NCBI GenBank assembly: GCA_014529385.2
Contig: CM043944.1
Coordinates: 176,424,740 to 176,488,739, forward strand
Direction: 5' to 3'
Origin: Adiantum capillus-veneris
Lineage: Eukaryota > Streptophyta > Polypodiopsida > Polypodiales > Pteridaceae
Length of the DNA stretch: 64,000 nt
The notes under the pieces were generated by a model that worked only from the letters and a program-made list of their open reading frames with translations, did not search any database and was not told where the DNA came from. The position numbers and the translations under genes were made by a program. Below are positions 35,901 to 45,390 of the stretch, piece by piece. Within the stretch, counting starts at the first letter, position 1, and every line of letters begins with the position of its first letter.

Positions 35901-38307
35901 AATCTACACAAATCCTCCACTTCCCATCCTTCTTTGGACTGACTACTACTGGACTCACCCATTCTGTGGTCTCCACTGGAACTATGAACCCTGCCTTCAA
36001 TAACTTGTCCACCTCTACCCGCAAGGCTTCCATTTGCTCTTGACCCATCCTTCTTAGCCTTTGTCGTACTGGCTTAGCACCTTCTTTCAGCTCTATATGC
36101 ATCTCTTCACCCTTGAACCCTCTGATCTCTTCATATGAAGTAATGAACAAATCAGGAAAACTAGCCAGCATATGCAAAAATATATCCTTCTCCATAGCTG
36201 AGAGGTCTCCACTAATCATTTGCGTCATTAATTCCTGCTTCTTTGACAACTCAACCTTGGTTTGCATCAGCCCTTCAATCACTTCATAAGGCCCTTCACT
36301 TTCATCTTCAACTTCATTCGCAAATGCGACTAAACCACACTCCTGGATTTCTTTATCCATCAAAATAAATGCAACATCAACATCCTCATCACTGATGGTA
36401 GTGCTATCACTATCCTCATCTGTCACCGTGGGAGAGTCTTCATCACTAGACTCATCCTCATCTTCATAAAGCTCCTCTAATCGTTTCCTTGTGTCCATAT
36501 TATAAAGCTTCTTGGTACCTGTCTTTCCATAGAGGCTAATTGTACCATGTCGCCAATCTTGAACAGCTCCCACTGCACGTAACCATGGTCTGCCCAGTAT
36601 AATAGGATATGCTCCCAACCCTGCTGGCATCACATGAAAATCAACCACTGCCTTTGCATCATATGCCTCCACTTCTAAGCTCTTTATAACACCCAAGCAT
36701 TTTACTTTTTGATGGTTTGCCAATCTGATCCGAAAACCTAACACCCCAGCCACTGTGAGACCCATCTTCTCAACGCATGAGTGTGTTATGACGCATATTT
36801 GGGCTCCGCCATCCACATAACCTTGTCCCAAATTTTTCCTTTTATGCCACACATCTACTATTGGACAAATGTCTGGTAGCTCGTCCATTGCCAACACCTT
36901 CACTGAACCTCTCTCTGGCTCTTTCTCCATTGGGTTAACCATCCTCTTCCACTGTCGCTTTAGCTTAGGCACCATCTCTATAAGCTGCCCAAAAGTAACA
37001 TCTGCCTTCCTGCTCGTCAGATCCTCCTTCAAGTCATAGCTTAATTGCCCATCCCCTAGTGGAAAATCTGAAACATGAAACTTTCGACGAGCTCTCCTTT
37101 TCCTCTTGGCCTTGACATCCTCACCTTCATGGCTTTTTCCTTTCTTCTTACTAGGACCTGGGGCACTTCTTCCTTCCTTATCCTCTGTGGTCCTCTTCCC
37201 AATAGGCATCACTAATGTATCCTCTAGCTTTGATGCCTTCTCCAAGGTGACTACACTTAGCACTTTTGTCTTTCCCTTTTCCTCCTGGGTCAGTCCACTG
37301 GTTCCTTCGTCTCCCTTAATTTCGATGCCATAATCATTTGATCTAGTTAGCACCTGTCTTGGCAATGGATACATGTCTCCCCCCATCCTTGGTGGCTTAT
37401 CACATTGCGGGCTGATGTGACCCGACTCTCCACAATTATAACATGTGGGCGTCTGCCTCCAAAACCTACTATTACTTTGTCCAGCACCATTCCTAGGTCT
37501 TTCTTCACCTCCTGGCTGATTTGCAAACCGCCCTCGACCTCGATTATTTCCCACTTGACCTAGCATGTTTAGGCTGAGATTCTTCATCAGATCAACCACT
37601 TGCCTCATGTCTTGCCTTAGGCCATCATCTTGTACTGCTGTAGTGACCACTGCTGGCATAACCTGAGTAGTAACAGGAACCACTGGTTCATGATGAACCC
37701 CTGACATGCGCCCTTGTAAAGACTCTATAGGCTGAAATTCAGACCTCATTGGCAAAGACTCCACCCCTAACTGGCTCATTTTCCTCAGCTTCCACTCTTT
37801 GTTCCTTGCTACCTCTAGTGCATCTTCATATGTCCTAGGCTTCTTTAGCTCCACTCTCCAACGTATATTCTCCCAAAGACCAGCCAAGAACCTGTCCTTC
37901 TTCATCATGTCAGGCGGGGGTACCTGTGGTGCTAAAGCCTTGCACATTCGCTCCCATGCCAATGAAAACTTACGTATGTACGCATCTACTGGCTCACCTT
38001 CCTTTTGCACCAAAGCCTGTACTTCTTGCCACACTTTGTCAGGGTCTTCTATCTTCACAAACTCCACTTCCAATCCATGCCTTAGATTGTCCCAACTCAA
38101 TCTTATAGGTGGATCAGCCATACGCAACTCCTCTTCAAATGCTTTGGACCAAGCTCGTGCATCACTCTTCAAACAAATTTGGAGAAGGCGTAACATTTGC
38201 GTAGGGTCATGAATCTGGTTGCTAATGCAGGCAACCTCCATCTTTTCCAAAAATTCTTCCACATCTTCATCACTTCTTCCATGAAACTCGGGATAAGAGA
38301 AAGCCAT
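32956..38307 (-). CDS. Gypsy-C gag-pol polyprotein, intact, with dual RNase H
   Basis: I chose the ATG at 38307 (MAFSYPEFHG), giving 1783 residues; the open frame extends a little upstream without an ATG. Order: gag (to about residue 230), CCHC knuckle CYNCGESGHISPQC near 290, protease with YVDGGAQICVI near 495, RT with FMDDF near 900, a first RNase H, a second RNase H of the archaeal type (FFDGSYRKSHDAASGG, HSNNEAEYATLEAGL) near 1190, and integrase with HHWCRSCNRCQ, Asp in WGIDAIGPLP, Asp in LLSDKGPGF and Glu in GLNERFN. Two RNase H domains before integrase is the mark of Tat-type Gypsy elements. The protein would make and integrate new DNA copies; gag forms the particle. Confidence 0.95.
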   Translation of the reverse strand: MAFSYPEFHGRSDEDVEEFLEKMEVACISNQIHDPTQMLRLLQICLKSDARAWSKAFEEELRMADPPIRLSWDNLRHGLEVEFVKIEDPDKVWQEVQALVQKEGEPVDAYIRKFSLAWERMCKALAPQVPPPDMMKKDRFLAGLWENIRWRVELKKPRTYEDALEVARNKEWKLRKMSQLGVESLPMRSEFQPIESLQGRMSGVHHEPVVPVTTQVMPAVVTTAVQDDGLRQDMRQVVDLMKNLSLNMLGQVGNNRGRGRFANQPGGEERPRNGAGQSNSRFWRQTPTCYNCGESGHISPQCDKPPRMGGDMYPLPRQVLTRSNDYGIEIKGDEGTSGLTQEEKGKTKVLSVVTLEKASKLEDTLVMPIGKRTTEDKEGRSAPGPSKKKGKSHEGEDVKAKRKRRARRKFHVSDFPLGDGQLSYDLKEDLTSRKADVTFGQLIEMVPKLKRQWKRMVNPMEKEPERGSVKVLAMDELPDICPIVDVWHKRKNLGQGYVDGGAQICVITHSCVEKMGLTVAGVLGFRIRLANHQKVKCLGVIKSLEVEAYDAKAVVDFHVMPAGLGAYPIILGRPWLRAVGAVQDWRHGTISLYGKTGTKKLYNMDTRKRLEELYEDEDESSDEDSPTVTDEDSDSTTISDEDVDVAFILMDKEIQECGLVAFANEVEDESEGPYEVIEGLMQTKVELSKKQELMTQMISGDLSAMEKDIFLHMLASFPDLFITSYEEIRGFKGEEMHIELKEGAKPVRQRLRRMGQEQMEALRVEVDKLLKAGFIVPVETTEWVSPVVVSPKKDGKWRICVDFKPLNAATKKNPYPLPFIDQILDSVAGYERYSVCDGFSGYFQLKIALKDRTKTTFITPWGCYCYTVLPFGLSNGPSFYQERANWVLEPFIGSCVKAFMDDFCVYSSRAEHHEKLQMVLARYDECGGQLNPKKCHLAQPRVKLLGHMVSENGIEADPDKVKSIILLPSPMSTKQLATFIHKVKYMARFIPLSSQLLYPLQQVAKHDPLQWDDKCEEVFQEVKEVLGGLSAMQAPDWEKVFYVNPSVGDDAIGAMLLQKGKGSHYMRPVYCASRVKLVAERKLSEVELVMASVIFACRRFRHYLLPRPFVFLTSYAFLPQLINGINMSNVVKKWVIELQEFEFSFLVEDSTRATLADLLTYKENPLIVKEEVVRKVVEEVPQISNAHVLFFDGSYRKSHDAASGGIALYDPEGKLVCKRGFKLDAHSNNEAEYATLEAGLHICLKHGVRRLSIKGDALLVVKQVLGVWKSKNTSLKEMCFRIKGLLKKFEAWSIRHIERALNGEAHEAAQGMIGELFVLRTTLPLYHGRESLAQEEEFLLTGIIPKEIQKSKKYGFVRRAYRYKLIGDVLYMKGADLVLRRVPWREELYRVLEENHEGACGGHFALKITLHKILQEGYVWPSLHKDVHHWCRSCNRCQAFGKRVLKPELRKTIMAFDVFEKWGIDAIGPLPITSRGKSYILTAVDYLSRWAEAIAVKQITAKDVAKFVYDEICCKFGVPLELLSDKGPGFRAKLLDFLCAKMKIRHQHTTPYYPQCNGLNERFNGELVQILSKVTEHQGKNWDLELPSALWAYRTSAKTGTGFTPFHLVYGKEALLPVEVELPAVKMLEKFLGRPSDAFKERLLQLQEVQLDRMSALEHYGQMQDKALTKINEKVKSKGIKQHDLVLRYNSKLDNTFQKKFQIKWEGPFKVVECFPNGTYQLANLDGVLHKSRVNGLRLKLYHARLMMVEQDELSVEQEMLVKDEETCDAASLISLFAAADHE

Positions 38308-39358
38308 GGCTACCCAAATTATGATGCTTTGAGAACCCCTTCGAACACACGTGCAAGAACCCAAAACTTTTCACTTCCCAATCCCTAGAAACTTCAATGG
38401 AGCTCAACTTTAGATAAGGACAAACACATGCACATCAAATGAGTTTTCATAGTTGATCATCGGAATGACAACAGGCAAAGGACATTCCAGGATCTCTCTC
38501 AATCTTCTTGGCCCAAACATAAAGACTATGCGCTGCTGGAAAAAGATCTTCCTGGACACATGAACATTAATCTGAATTCTTTGCGTTAAATGAAAAGGAG
38601 TGAACTGAGGGCCATTTTGATCATCCATTAAAGCCAACCATGAAGCTCCCAAGAAGGCACACCTGATTCAACCTCTGATTTTGCCAAAATTTCAGCAGCA
38701 TAACAGCATAAATGGCTCAAAATACCAAAAAACCAGCCATCATAACTTGGGAAAATTTCGACAGAGTTTCCCCAGAAGTAGAGCAGTAGGAACCCAAAAT
38801 ATAGACTGTCTATGTACGCATAAACTGTCAACAATAGAACCCGAGCATCAAGTAGGACTCACTAGTACATAGCCTATGGCGAGGTCACGAAAAGGGTGCT
38901 CCAGCTACCTGTATCACCGAAAGGATCTCCACATTTGAGAATCCCCCAGCTCAATAAAAACCTCACGCTATCGACCCTCACACGAAAGCTAATGCAAATC
39001 GCGTATAGTCAAGTCTCAGAAATGACTATCTTCCAGACCAAGTCTCAGAAATGGCTGGGACTGCCAAATAAAACCATATATGGCTCCACAAAGGCGTACA
39101 ATGGCAGTTTCCACAAGTAACGTACAATCCAACAGACAATGCGCTCAAATAGGCGCCAAGTGATGCATTCCCACAACAACTGCAAGTGACATCACTGTAC
39201 TCCAGCTACCTGGACCTGTGTGAATCACCTGTACCTGTCCCTGTCCCTGTTCCTGTAACCTGTAACCTGTAACCTGCAACTTGTAATCCCGAAGCTCGAA
39301 GCTCGAAGCTCGAAGCAAAAGGTACTCGAAGAAGATCCTCCGTGGGGGCGCCAAAAGA
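38308..39358 (-). other. Gypsy-C leader between primer-binding site and gag
   Basis: About 1.05 kb without a supported gene. It includes the ACAGGTTACAGG minisatellite near the primer site and is homologous to the leader of the second copy at 63582-64000. Confidence 0.75.
39226..39316 (-). repeat. Short tandem repeats in the Gypsy-C leader
   Basis: On the minus strand, GCTTCGA repeats about four times and is followed by (AGGTTAC)n and (ACAGGK)n-type units. The second Gypsy-C copy keeps a shorter version (63625-63710), so copy number varies between insertions. Confidence 0.75.
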
Positions 39359-39359
39359 A
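39342..39359 (-). promoter_or_regulatory. Gypsy-C primer-binding site
   Basis: Directly inside the 5' LTR, the minus strand reads TTCTTTTGGCGCCCCCAC. A TGGCGCC start is common for plant Gypsy primer sites that pair with a tRNA 3' end ending CCA. The second copy has TTTGGCCGCCCCCAC at the same place. Confidence 0.65.
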
Positions 39360-40503
39360 TGTGAGCGGGATGAAAACACACACAGCGCCTCTATAACGAC
39401 CCGACACACACTCTTGGGAAGATACACACACACACTATGGGGCACCACTCGGCTTACACAACACACTTGGCCGAGACAGGGAACACACCTCTGGAGTGAG
39501 AGGAGAGAGACTATCCACTTGCCCACTCCACACAGACACACACACACACACACACACACCCAAAAAACTCAGCTCAAAAGAGGAGAATTTCTAATGTTTA
39601 GATACAAATGAGCTTGGGCCAACACCAATGGGGCAAACAGCTCACACAATATGGGTAAAATAAGCCAGATACAATCACAAACTGGAGCAGAAACTTCGCT
39701 CATAAGAGAAACTTACACAGAAAAACAGCAGGAAAAGAGTGAGGAATTTGGCAAAATGGACAGCGCCATCGCGTCCGGAACGGCCCAAAACCCCAGTCTA
39801 CAATGTCAAAGTGCTCAAATCCGACCTCGGATGAGCAGTTTACGGCCAAAACAGGCTCCAAAATGAGCAAAAACACAGCTGCGGCTGTTCCTCCTCTCTT
39901 CTCCACGTTTTTTCTGGTCTTCTCTCAGTTTTTTCAGTTCCCACACTTAGCTTTTTTAGTTGGGCACCCTTGGCCTTTTAGATGACCTCAAACGGACCCC
40001 GAACAGGCCAAAAACTGACCTCGCAGTGCATAGTTGTCACCTTTTTGCATCATCCGCACACCTGGCACTCAGCTTTTTTCCAATAATGCATCTCGCCACC
40101 ACGTGAAGTGGCCCCCAAAAGTGGTCCTCATGATGACCTTTCTGCATAATTATCACAAGGAAACACCCACGTTGTGTCCGTACTCATCCACGTGCAAATA
40201 TTGACCCCGTTCGCCCTCCTGACGCCACTAGATGCCATCTGACGCACCTGCTGACCTCACGTCGTCGGCCCGCGGATAGCTTCCTCGAGAAGTTTTACGC
40301 GCTACCAACTCCTCCTTATTGTAGAAAAACACAATGGTAACAGTAACGATGAAAATCGATGCACTATGTACATGGTGTCCTACCTGTACACATGTGGGCC
40401 CCACGTAACCACCTGGCTCTGGAAAATGGGCAATACTTTATTTGATGCACCATGCATGGGTATGTACATATGCGCAATCCCTTGCTCCAAAAAACTCCTG
40501 ACA
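39360..40503 (-). repeat. Gypsy-C 5' LTR
   Basis: A 1144-bp partner of 31786-32927. Transcription should start inside it on the minus strand. Next to it, 40504-40507 is the duplicated target GCGG. Confidence 0.95.
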
Positions 40504-40507
40504 GCGG

Positions 40508-43159
40508 CTGTGTATGGGTGCAGGTGCTTCTTTGCATATGTGGATGCATGAATGTCAAGCTCTTCACCTCAAGACGAAGGCATTATAAGAGAGTGTTGCC
40601 TCTTCGGAGAGGGTAGTTAAAAGTCTTGAACAACAAATGCAAGAAAAGGAGTCCCACATCCAGAAGCTTACCAACACCATCATTGAAAGAAACACCCCTT
40701 GGTGCAAGGGAACGCAAACGCCCGTATTCATCCATTGAAACTCTTGCACATTCCGGAGGAGCACGCAAATGACGAGTTACAGCCACAAGGTGATTTGGTC
40801 TTTACTTGCATGCTGCATTCTTACTTCACACTATTTTCTAACATTTATGTTTATTTGTTGCTAGAAACTTCATCCAGGAGGCATGCGGTGGAACAAGCCA
40901 AGATAATCAAGTCAACCTTCTCACTAGTTGTCTCAATACCGAGGACGTTATTTCTATCTTACAATCACCTGGAGGTAAGCACATTAAGGATGCAGTCACC
41001 AAGGACCTTATGCGTAAATTAAGAAATGTGGTTAATGATGATGACGTTCAACAAGCTTGTGATGAGGCTGGAATCAGCAGCAAAGCCTATCACGCTATTT
41101 TTCAACTCCTAAAGGATGCCCTCAAAGAACATGGCATTGTGGAAAACCTATTTCCCGTTCCTCACGAGGTCAAGCTCGCAAAGAAGGCCACAAACGAAGA
41201 TGTGTTCTCCCGCATTGGGACATACCTACACATTGAGGACACAATGCCAACTTCCCTTTATGCTTCGTGCGCAACAAAGACAAGGGGAAAAGGTAAGAAA
41301 CAATCCATGAGACCTTCGAATAAGGGCTTTCCTTACACAATGTGAAAAAATATTTTCGTGGATCTTAGAAGGCTTCAAGAAGCCATGCTTAGATTTTACG
41401 AGTTACTTGAAGAAGGTGACACACTTTACTTTTTTCTTTGGTATTATTCTTTTCATAGAAGCTGAAGTTTAAGGTCTTAGCACTATTTATTTTGTAGTGC
41501 TTGGCACAAAAGTCGCTTTTGTGCTGAAACTCGATGAGTGTCAAATAGTGAAAGGCCGAAGGTTAGAGAGGCTAAGTGTCACTCTAATGAACGAGGCCCT
41601 TCTGCAAACCAAGCGAAGGGATTCAGTCGAGACATATCCCACCCTATCTTTTAGCGTGCAATCAGAGAAAGACATTTGGTGGTTGGGTGCTATTGAGGTG
41701 CCCAAAGAGACCAATGGATTACTTTCGTGGATTTTTGAGAGAACTCCATGGATCACAGAAATAATACACTCCCAAATTGCAGGTCAGAAGTTGGAGATTG
41801 AGGGCTTTGGTAGTTATGATGTGGAGTGGTACTTAGGTGGGGATTTGAAGACCATAAAGTGTTTGCTTGGCTACAAACAAGGGGCTTCTTCTCTCATGCC
41901 TTGTCCATTTTGCACTCGAGGGTACAAACCTAATGGACAAAAATCACATAAGAGCACTGCAAAGGCCAGTTACATGCTTCCATGACAAGGGCATGGAGAA
42001 CAAGGGTTAGATTGTCATGATGTCGGAGATGAAGGTAGAGAATGGGAAGCGTCTATTCTGAGATGTCCCATGCTCAATGCCCCAGACCGTGATCAAAAGG
42101 ACCACACTTGGAATCCAATCTTTCGATTTCCTCTATCGAATGTACATTTTTGTACATTACACGCATTCATGCGTATTTTTGATAGGCTATTGAAGCTCCA
42201 CATTGACTATGCTTTCACAATGAAACCGTTGGAAAAGTCCCAGGAAGCGATCAAAAGAGTGGAGGTACTCTTGAATTCCATTGGCTGTCATGGTGGAAAT
42301 GTGTCTATAGTTGCTGCAAAGAACACAGGGGAGGCCCATGAAATTGCTCAACAAGTGTCAATGAGTGGACAAAAAGCTAGACACTTTTTGAAGAAAGTTT
42401 CCCAAGGAAAGCCAAGTCGATATGATGCTCAAAGCAGCTCCAACCAGCAGGGAGGTAACCTTTGGGAGCTTTGGAAGGAGTTATGCAAAGCTACTACTGA
42501 CAATGATTCAAATGGCGAGCTTGCAAACAAGCGCAAGCAAGTTTGGGCCCATTTTGATAAAATGGTCAAGCTTATGAGCCTTAACAGCACAACAGAAGAA
42601 CAACGGCAATCATTTCAAGAAGCTTTGGCGGATTTTACTAAGGTCTTCACCCTTTCTTGGGGTGAAAATAACATCACACATTACATGGTAAGTCATTCAT
42701 GGTGTATTCGCTACAAGGGATTGTTTTTATTTACTAATGTGGATCGTTTGCTCATGTGAACAACATATCTTGTTTGCGCATGGTGCATTTTTTATGCACA
42801 AGTATGGATCGCTTGAAATTTTTAGCACTCAAGGCATGGAGAAGTCCCATTATCGAGCAAGGGAAGTGTACTTAAAAAATACTCGACATGGTGGTGGAAT
42901 GGTACAATCCAATTATTTGGAGGAGATGTTCAACTGGTTTTTTCGCACAACATTTGCTCGTAAGCTCACAATGGAGCGTGCGCGACAATCCAAGATTGCT
43001 ATTGAAGTGCGCAAATGGAGTCGTCAAGAGCATAGCAACAAGTGGCAAATGTCACAAGGTCCCACCAAGCATGCTGCATGGCGGCGATGCAGAGTGCGAC
43101 AAGGATCAAAGTGGATACTGCGCGAGTCACTAAACGTGAACGCAGGGTCCAACTCTTAG
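40508..43159 (+). pseudogene. DDE transposase, RAG1/CMC-like zinc layout (main part)
   Basis: The frame resumes after Gypsy-C, runs through a coiled-coil-like segment (VVKSLEQQMQEKESHIQKL), and is joined by introns at 40790-40877, 41416-41497 and from 42688 (acceptor unclear). Key residues fall in the order of a zinc-bearing DDE core: Asp in LKLDECQIVKG (41533), Asp in YLGGDLKTIK (41842), CPFC (41902-41913), HILFAH (42764-42781), and Glu in STQGMEKSH (42839). Spacings are D-x19-CxxC and HxxxxH-x19-E. RAG1 is known to have the same arrangement (D708/C727, H942/E962). Stops at 40586 (TAA), 40736, 41343 and 41983 (TGA) disable this copy. Identification is by motif layout only; no family name is claimed. 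Confidence 0.65.
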
Positions 43160-43233
43160 CGACATGTTTATTTAAAAAATAATACTTCTTTTAAAAAAAT
43201 TAGTGTGAACAGGGCCCTTTTTAAATGGGCCCT

Positions 43234-43240
43234 TATAAAT
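43234..43240 (+). promoter_or_regulatory. TATA box of the histone H3 gene
   Basis: TATAAAT lies 59 bp before the chosen ATG and 75 bp after the transposase stop. It suggests the histone gene has its own compact promoter. Confidence 0.55.
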
Positions 43241-43298
43241 ATTGCATGCTCTCATAAATCACTCATTTCTTAAGAACAGGTGAGCTCTTACCAACGAA

Positions 43299-44195
43299 AT
43301 GGCACGCACCAAACAAATCGCGAAAGAGCATCCGCCTGCCAACGAAAACACCCTCCAAGGATGTGAGAAGCCGTCATGGCTTAAAGGCACAAGAAAACGG
43401 CCATGAACACCTGGCCGTTCCAGGAACTCTTCTGGTAGTGGGCATGGTGGTAGGGCACGAGATTCATCAAGGACTATTGAATCTCCACCTCCTCAAGATA
43501 TAACACCTAGAAAGAGAATGAATCAACGTGCCAAGCGCTGGAGAGAAGCAGAGGGCCAACAAACATCAGAGGCCGATAGGGAGCAGCCGTCACGCCCCCA
43601 ATCACAAGCAGGACCATCTAGGACTCGGGTGGTCAATACAGACACCGAATCAGAGAGTGAGCCACCATGGCTGCGAGAAAACATACCGCGCACACACCGG
43701 GTGGCCGTTGGGGGGAAGACATTGCCTCAAGGCAAGGGAGCTCTCCCCACACGACAAGATCGGCAACCAAGGGAAGAGGAAGAATCAGAACAGGTTGCAG
43801 AACCAGCCCCTAAGCATGTAAACAGACGCAAGTCTAAGTTTTTCAAGAAGCCTTCACGCCGCCCGCCAGCAAATGTGCAAGTGCCCCCAAGACAACCGCA
43901 GCGGCGCCGAAAAATAGCAAGGGCATTTGCAGAAATCCGCCACTACCAGAAGACGACGGAGCTCTTGATTCGACGCGCCCCCTTTGCTCGCACTGTGAAG
44001 GAAGTGCTTCAAAGCTATGGAAATCAGTATAGAATGCAAGCAATAGCGCTAGAGGCTATTCAAGAAGCTGCAGAGGCCCACATCATTTCAGTGTTGGAAG
44101 ATACCAAGCTATGTGCCATTCATGCAAAGCGAGTGACAATACAGCCAAAAGATATGCAGCTTGCACGACGATTGCGACGAGACTTCGAGCATTAG
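43299..44195 (+). CDS. Histone H3 variant with long N-terminal tail, transposon-associated
   Basis: Translation from the ATG at 43299 begins [11 protein letters not shown], like the H3 tail (ARTKQ), and the same frame ends with a full H3 fold (43929-44192): [51 protein letters not shown]. By hand count about 60 percent of fold residues agree with canonical H3, and loop 1 has canonical length, unlike centromeric CENH3. The tail is about 175 codons to the fold, not about 45, with an acidic TDTESESE patch, an RRKS site like H3 Lys27 and a KKPSRRPP site like Lys36. One in-frame TGA (43404-43406) splits tail from fold; a later ATG at 43518 gives an intact 225-residue protein. The gene is intronless. 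It should enter nucleosomes; its role in transposition is unknown. Confidence 0.85.
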
Positions 44196-44337
44196 CCGAA
44201 GTTACCCCTCTTTTTGTATTGCACACCCTTATCTTTGTAATGATTTGACTTTCCAATGACAATATGATCAACAGTTGTGTCTACTCTGTCTATTATCTTT
44301 GTAATTTCAAGTTCTGTATGTAATTGTATTCAATTTC
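44196..44337. other. 3' region of the histone gene
   Basis: A/T-rich sequence with no gene; likely the 3' untranslated region before the palindromic repeats. Confidence 0.5.
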
Positions 44338-45390
44338 AGTAAATTTGTGCATTTTAAGTAACCTTAGGGGTAGATAAGCCTACAAGGGGCAGAAAAAGGC
44401 CTGGCCACAAGGGCGCGCAAATGGCCCATCCATAACTGATGGATGGGCCATTTGCGCGCCCTTGTGGCCAGGCCTTTTTCTGCCCCTTGTAGGCTTATCT
44501 ACCCCCAAGGGTACTTAAAATAACCAAATTTACTAAAACCTATTGGTTTTGCATCAATATTTTATATGGATCCTTATGGACACCTTTTTTTGGTCATTTC
44601 AAGCTTTGAATTCCTTATAGGATATCAAAACAAATAACATATTGTGAAACCAAGTGTCCAATGTTATTTGACTTTTTGGTGCAAGGGTGTAGTAGGTAGA
44701 GCTAAAGCAAGTGATAGTTTGCTGGAAACTTCATTTCATAATTGATTTGAGCTTTTCTAGTGTCCTTGAGTGTGGACATATACTGGAATTGCCATAAAAA
44801 GGTTGCATTTAAATGAATGATGCAAAACCAATCCATTGCAATAAATTTGTGCTTTTTAAGTACCCTAGGGGGTAGATTGGCCTATAAGGGGCAAAAAAAT
44901 GCCTGGCCACAAGGGCGCGCAAATGGCCCATCCAAAACTGATGGATGGGCCATTTGCGTGCCCTTGTGGCCAGGCCTTTTTCTGCCCCTTGTAGGCTTAT
45001 CTACCCCCAAGGGTACTTAAAATAACCAAATTTACTAAAACCTATTGGTTTTGCATCAATATTTTATATGGATCCTTATGGACACCTTTTTTTGGTCATT
45101 TCAAGCTTTGAATTCCTTATAGGATATCAAAACAAATAACATATTGGGAAACCAAGTGTCCAATGTAATTTGACTTTTTGGTGCAAGGGTGTAGTAGGTA
45201 GAACTAAAGCAAGTGATAGTTTGCTGGAAACTTCATTTCATAGTTGATTTGAGCTTTTCTAGTGTCCTTGAGTGTGAACATATACTGGAATTGCCATAAA
45301 AGGTTGCATTTAAATGAATGATGCAAAACCAATCCATTGCAATAAATTTATGCTTTTTAAGTACCCTAGGGGGTAGATTGGCCTATAAGG
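44338..45390. repeat. Two tandem ~502-bp units with large palindromes, plus partial third
   Basis: Unit 1 holds an inverted repeat with 96-bp arms (44338-44433 and 44439-44534), few mismatches and a 5-base loop. Unit 2 repeats it 502 bp later (44840-44934 and 44942-45036). A third unit starts near 45318 and stops at 45390. The spacer between palindromes is also conserved. The array sits exactly between the two convergent gene pairs, and the stop codon of the neighbouring minus-strand gene lies inside the partial third unit. It could act as a two-way transcription end or be a duplicated foldback insertion. Confidence 0.9.

Larger units (their letters stand above)
31786..40503 (-). mobile_element. 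Gypsy-C: intact, young LTR retrotransposon
   Basis: Two LTRs (31786-32927 and 39360-40503) differ only by a few substitutions and 2 bp in a CA run, which implies recent insertion. They start TGT and end ACA, and are flanked by a GCGG duplicate (31782-31785 and 40504-40507; AGCGG if the shared A is counted). Reading on the minus strand, the order is 5' LTR (right), primer-binding site, leader, one uninterrupted gag-pol frame, purine tract, 3' LTR (left). All catalytic motifs seen are intact, so the copy may be autonomous. Confidence 0.95.

Noticed and set aside
43929-44195. Centromeric H3 (CENH3)
   Set aside because: The long tail suggested it, but loop 1 has the canonical H3 length and the [11 protein letters not shown] and PKD blocks follow ordinary H3. 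CENH3 proteins have a longer loop 1.
44338-44534. Bacterial-type terminator hairpin or CRISPR repeat
   Set aside because: The setting is a plant nuclear genome, the arms are 96 bp long and there are no spaced short direct repeats.
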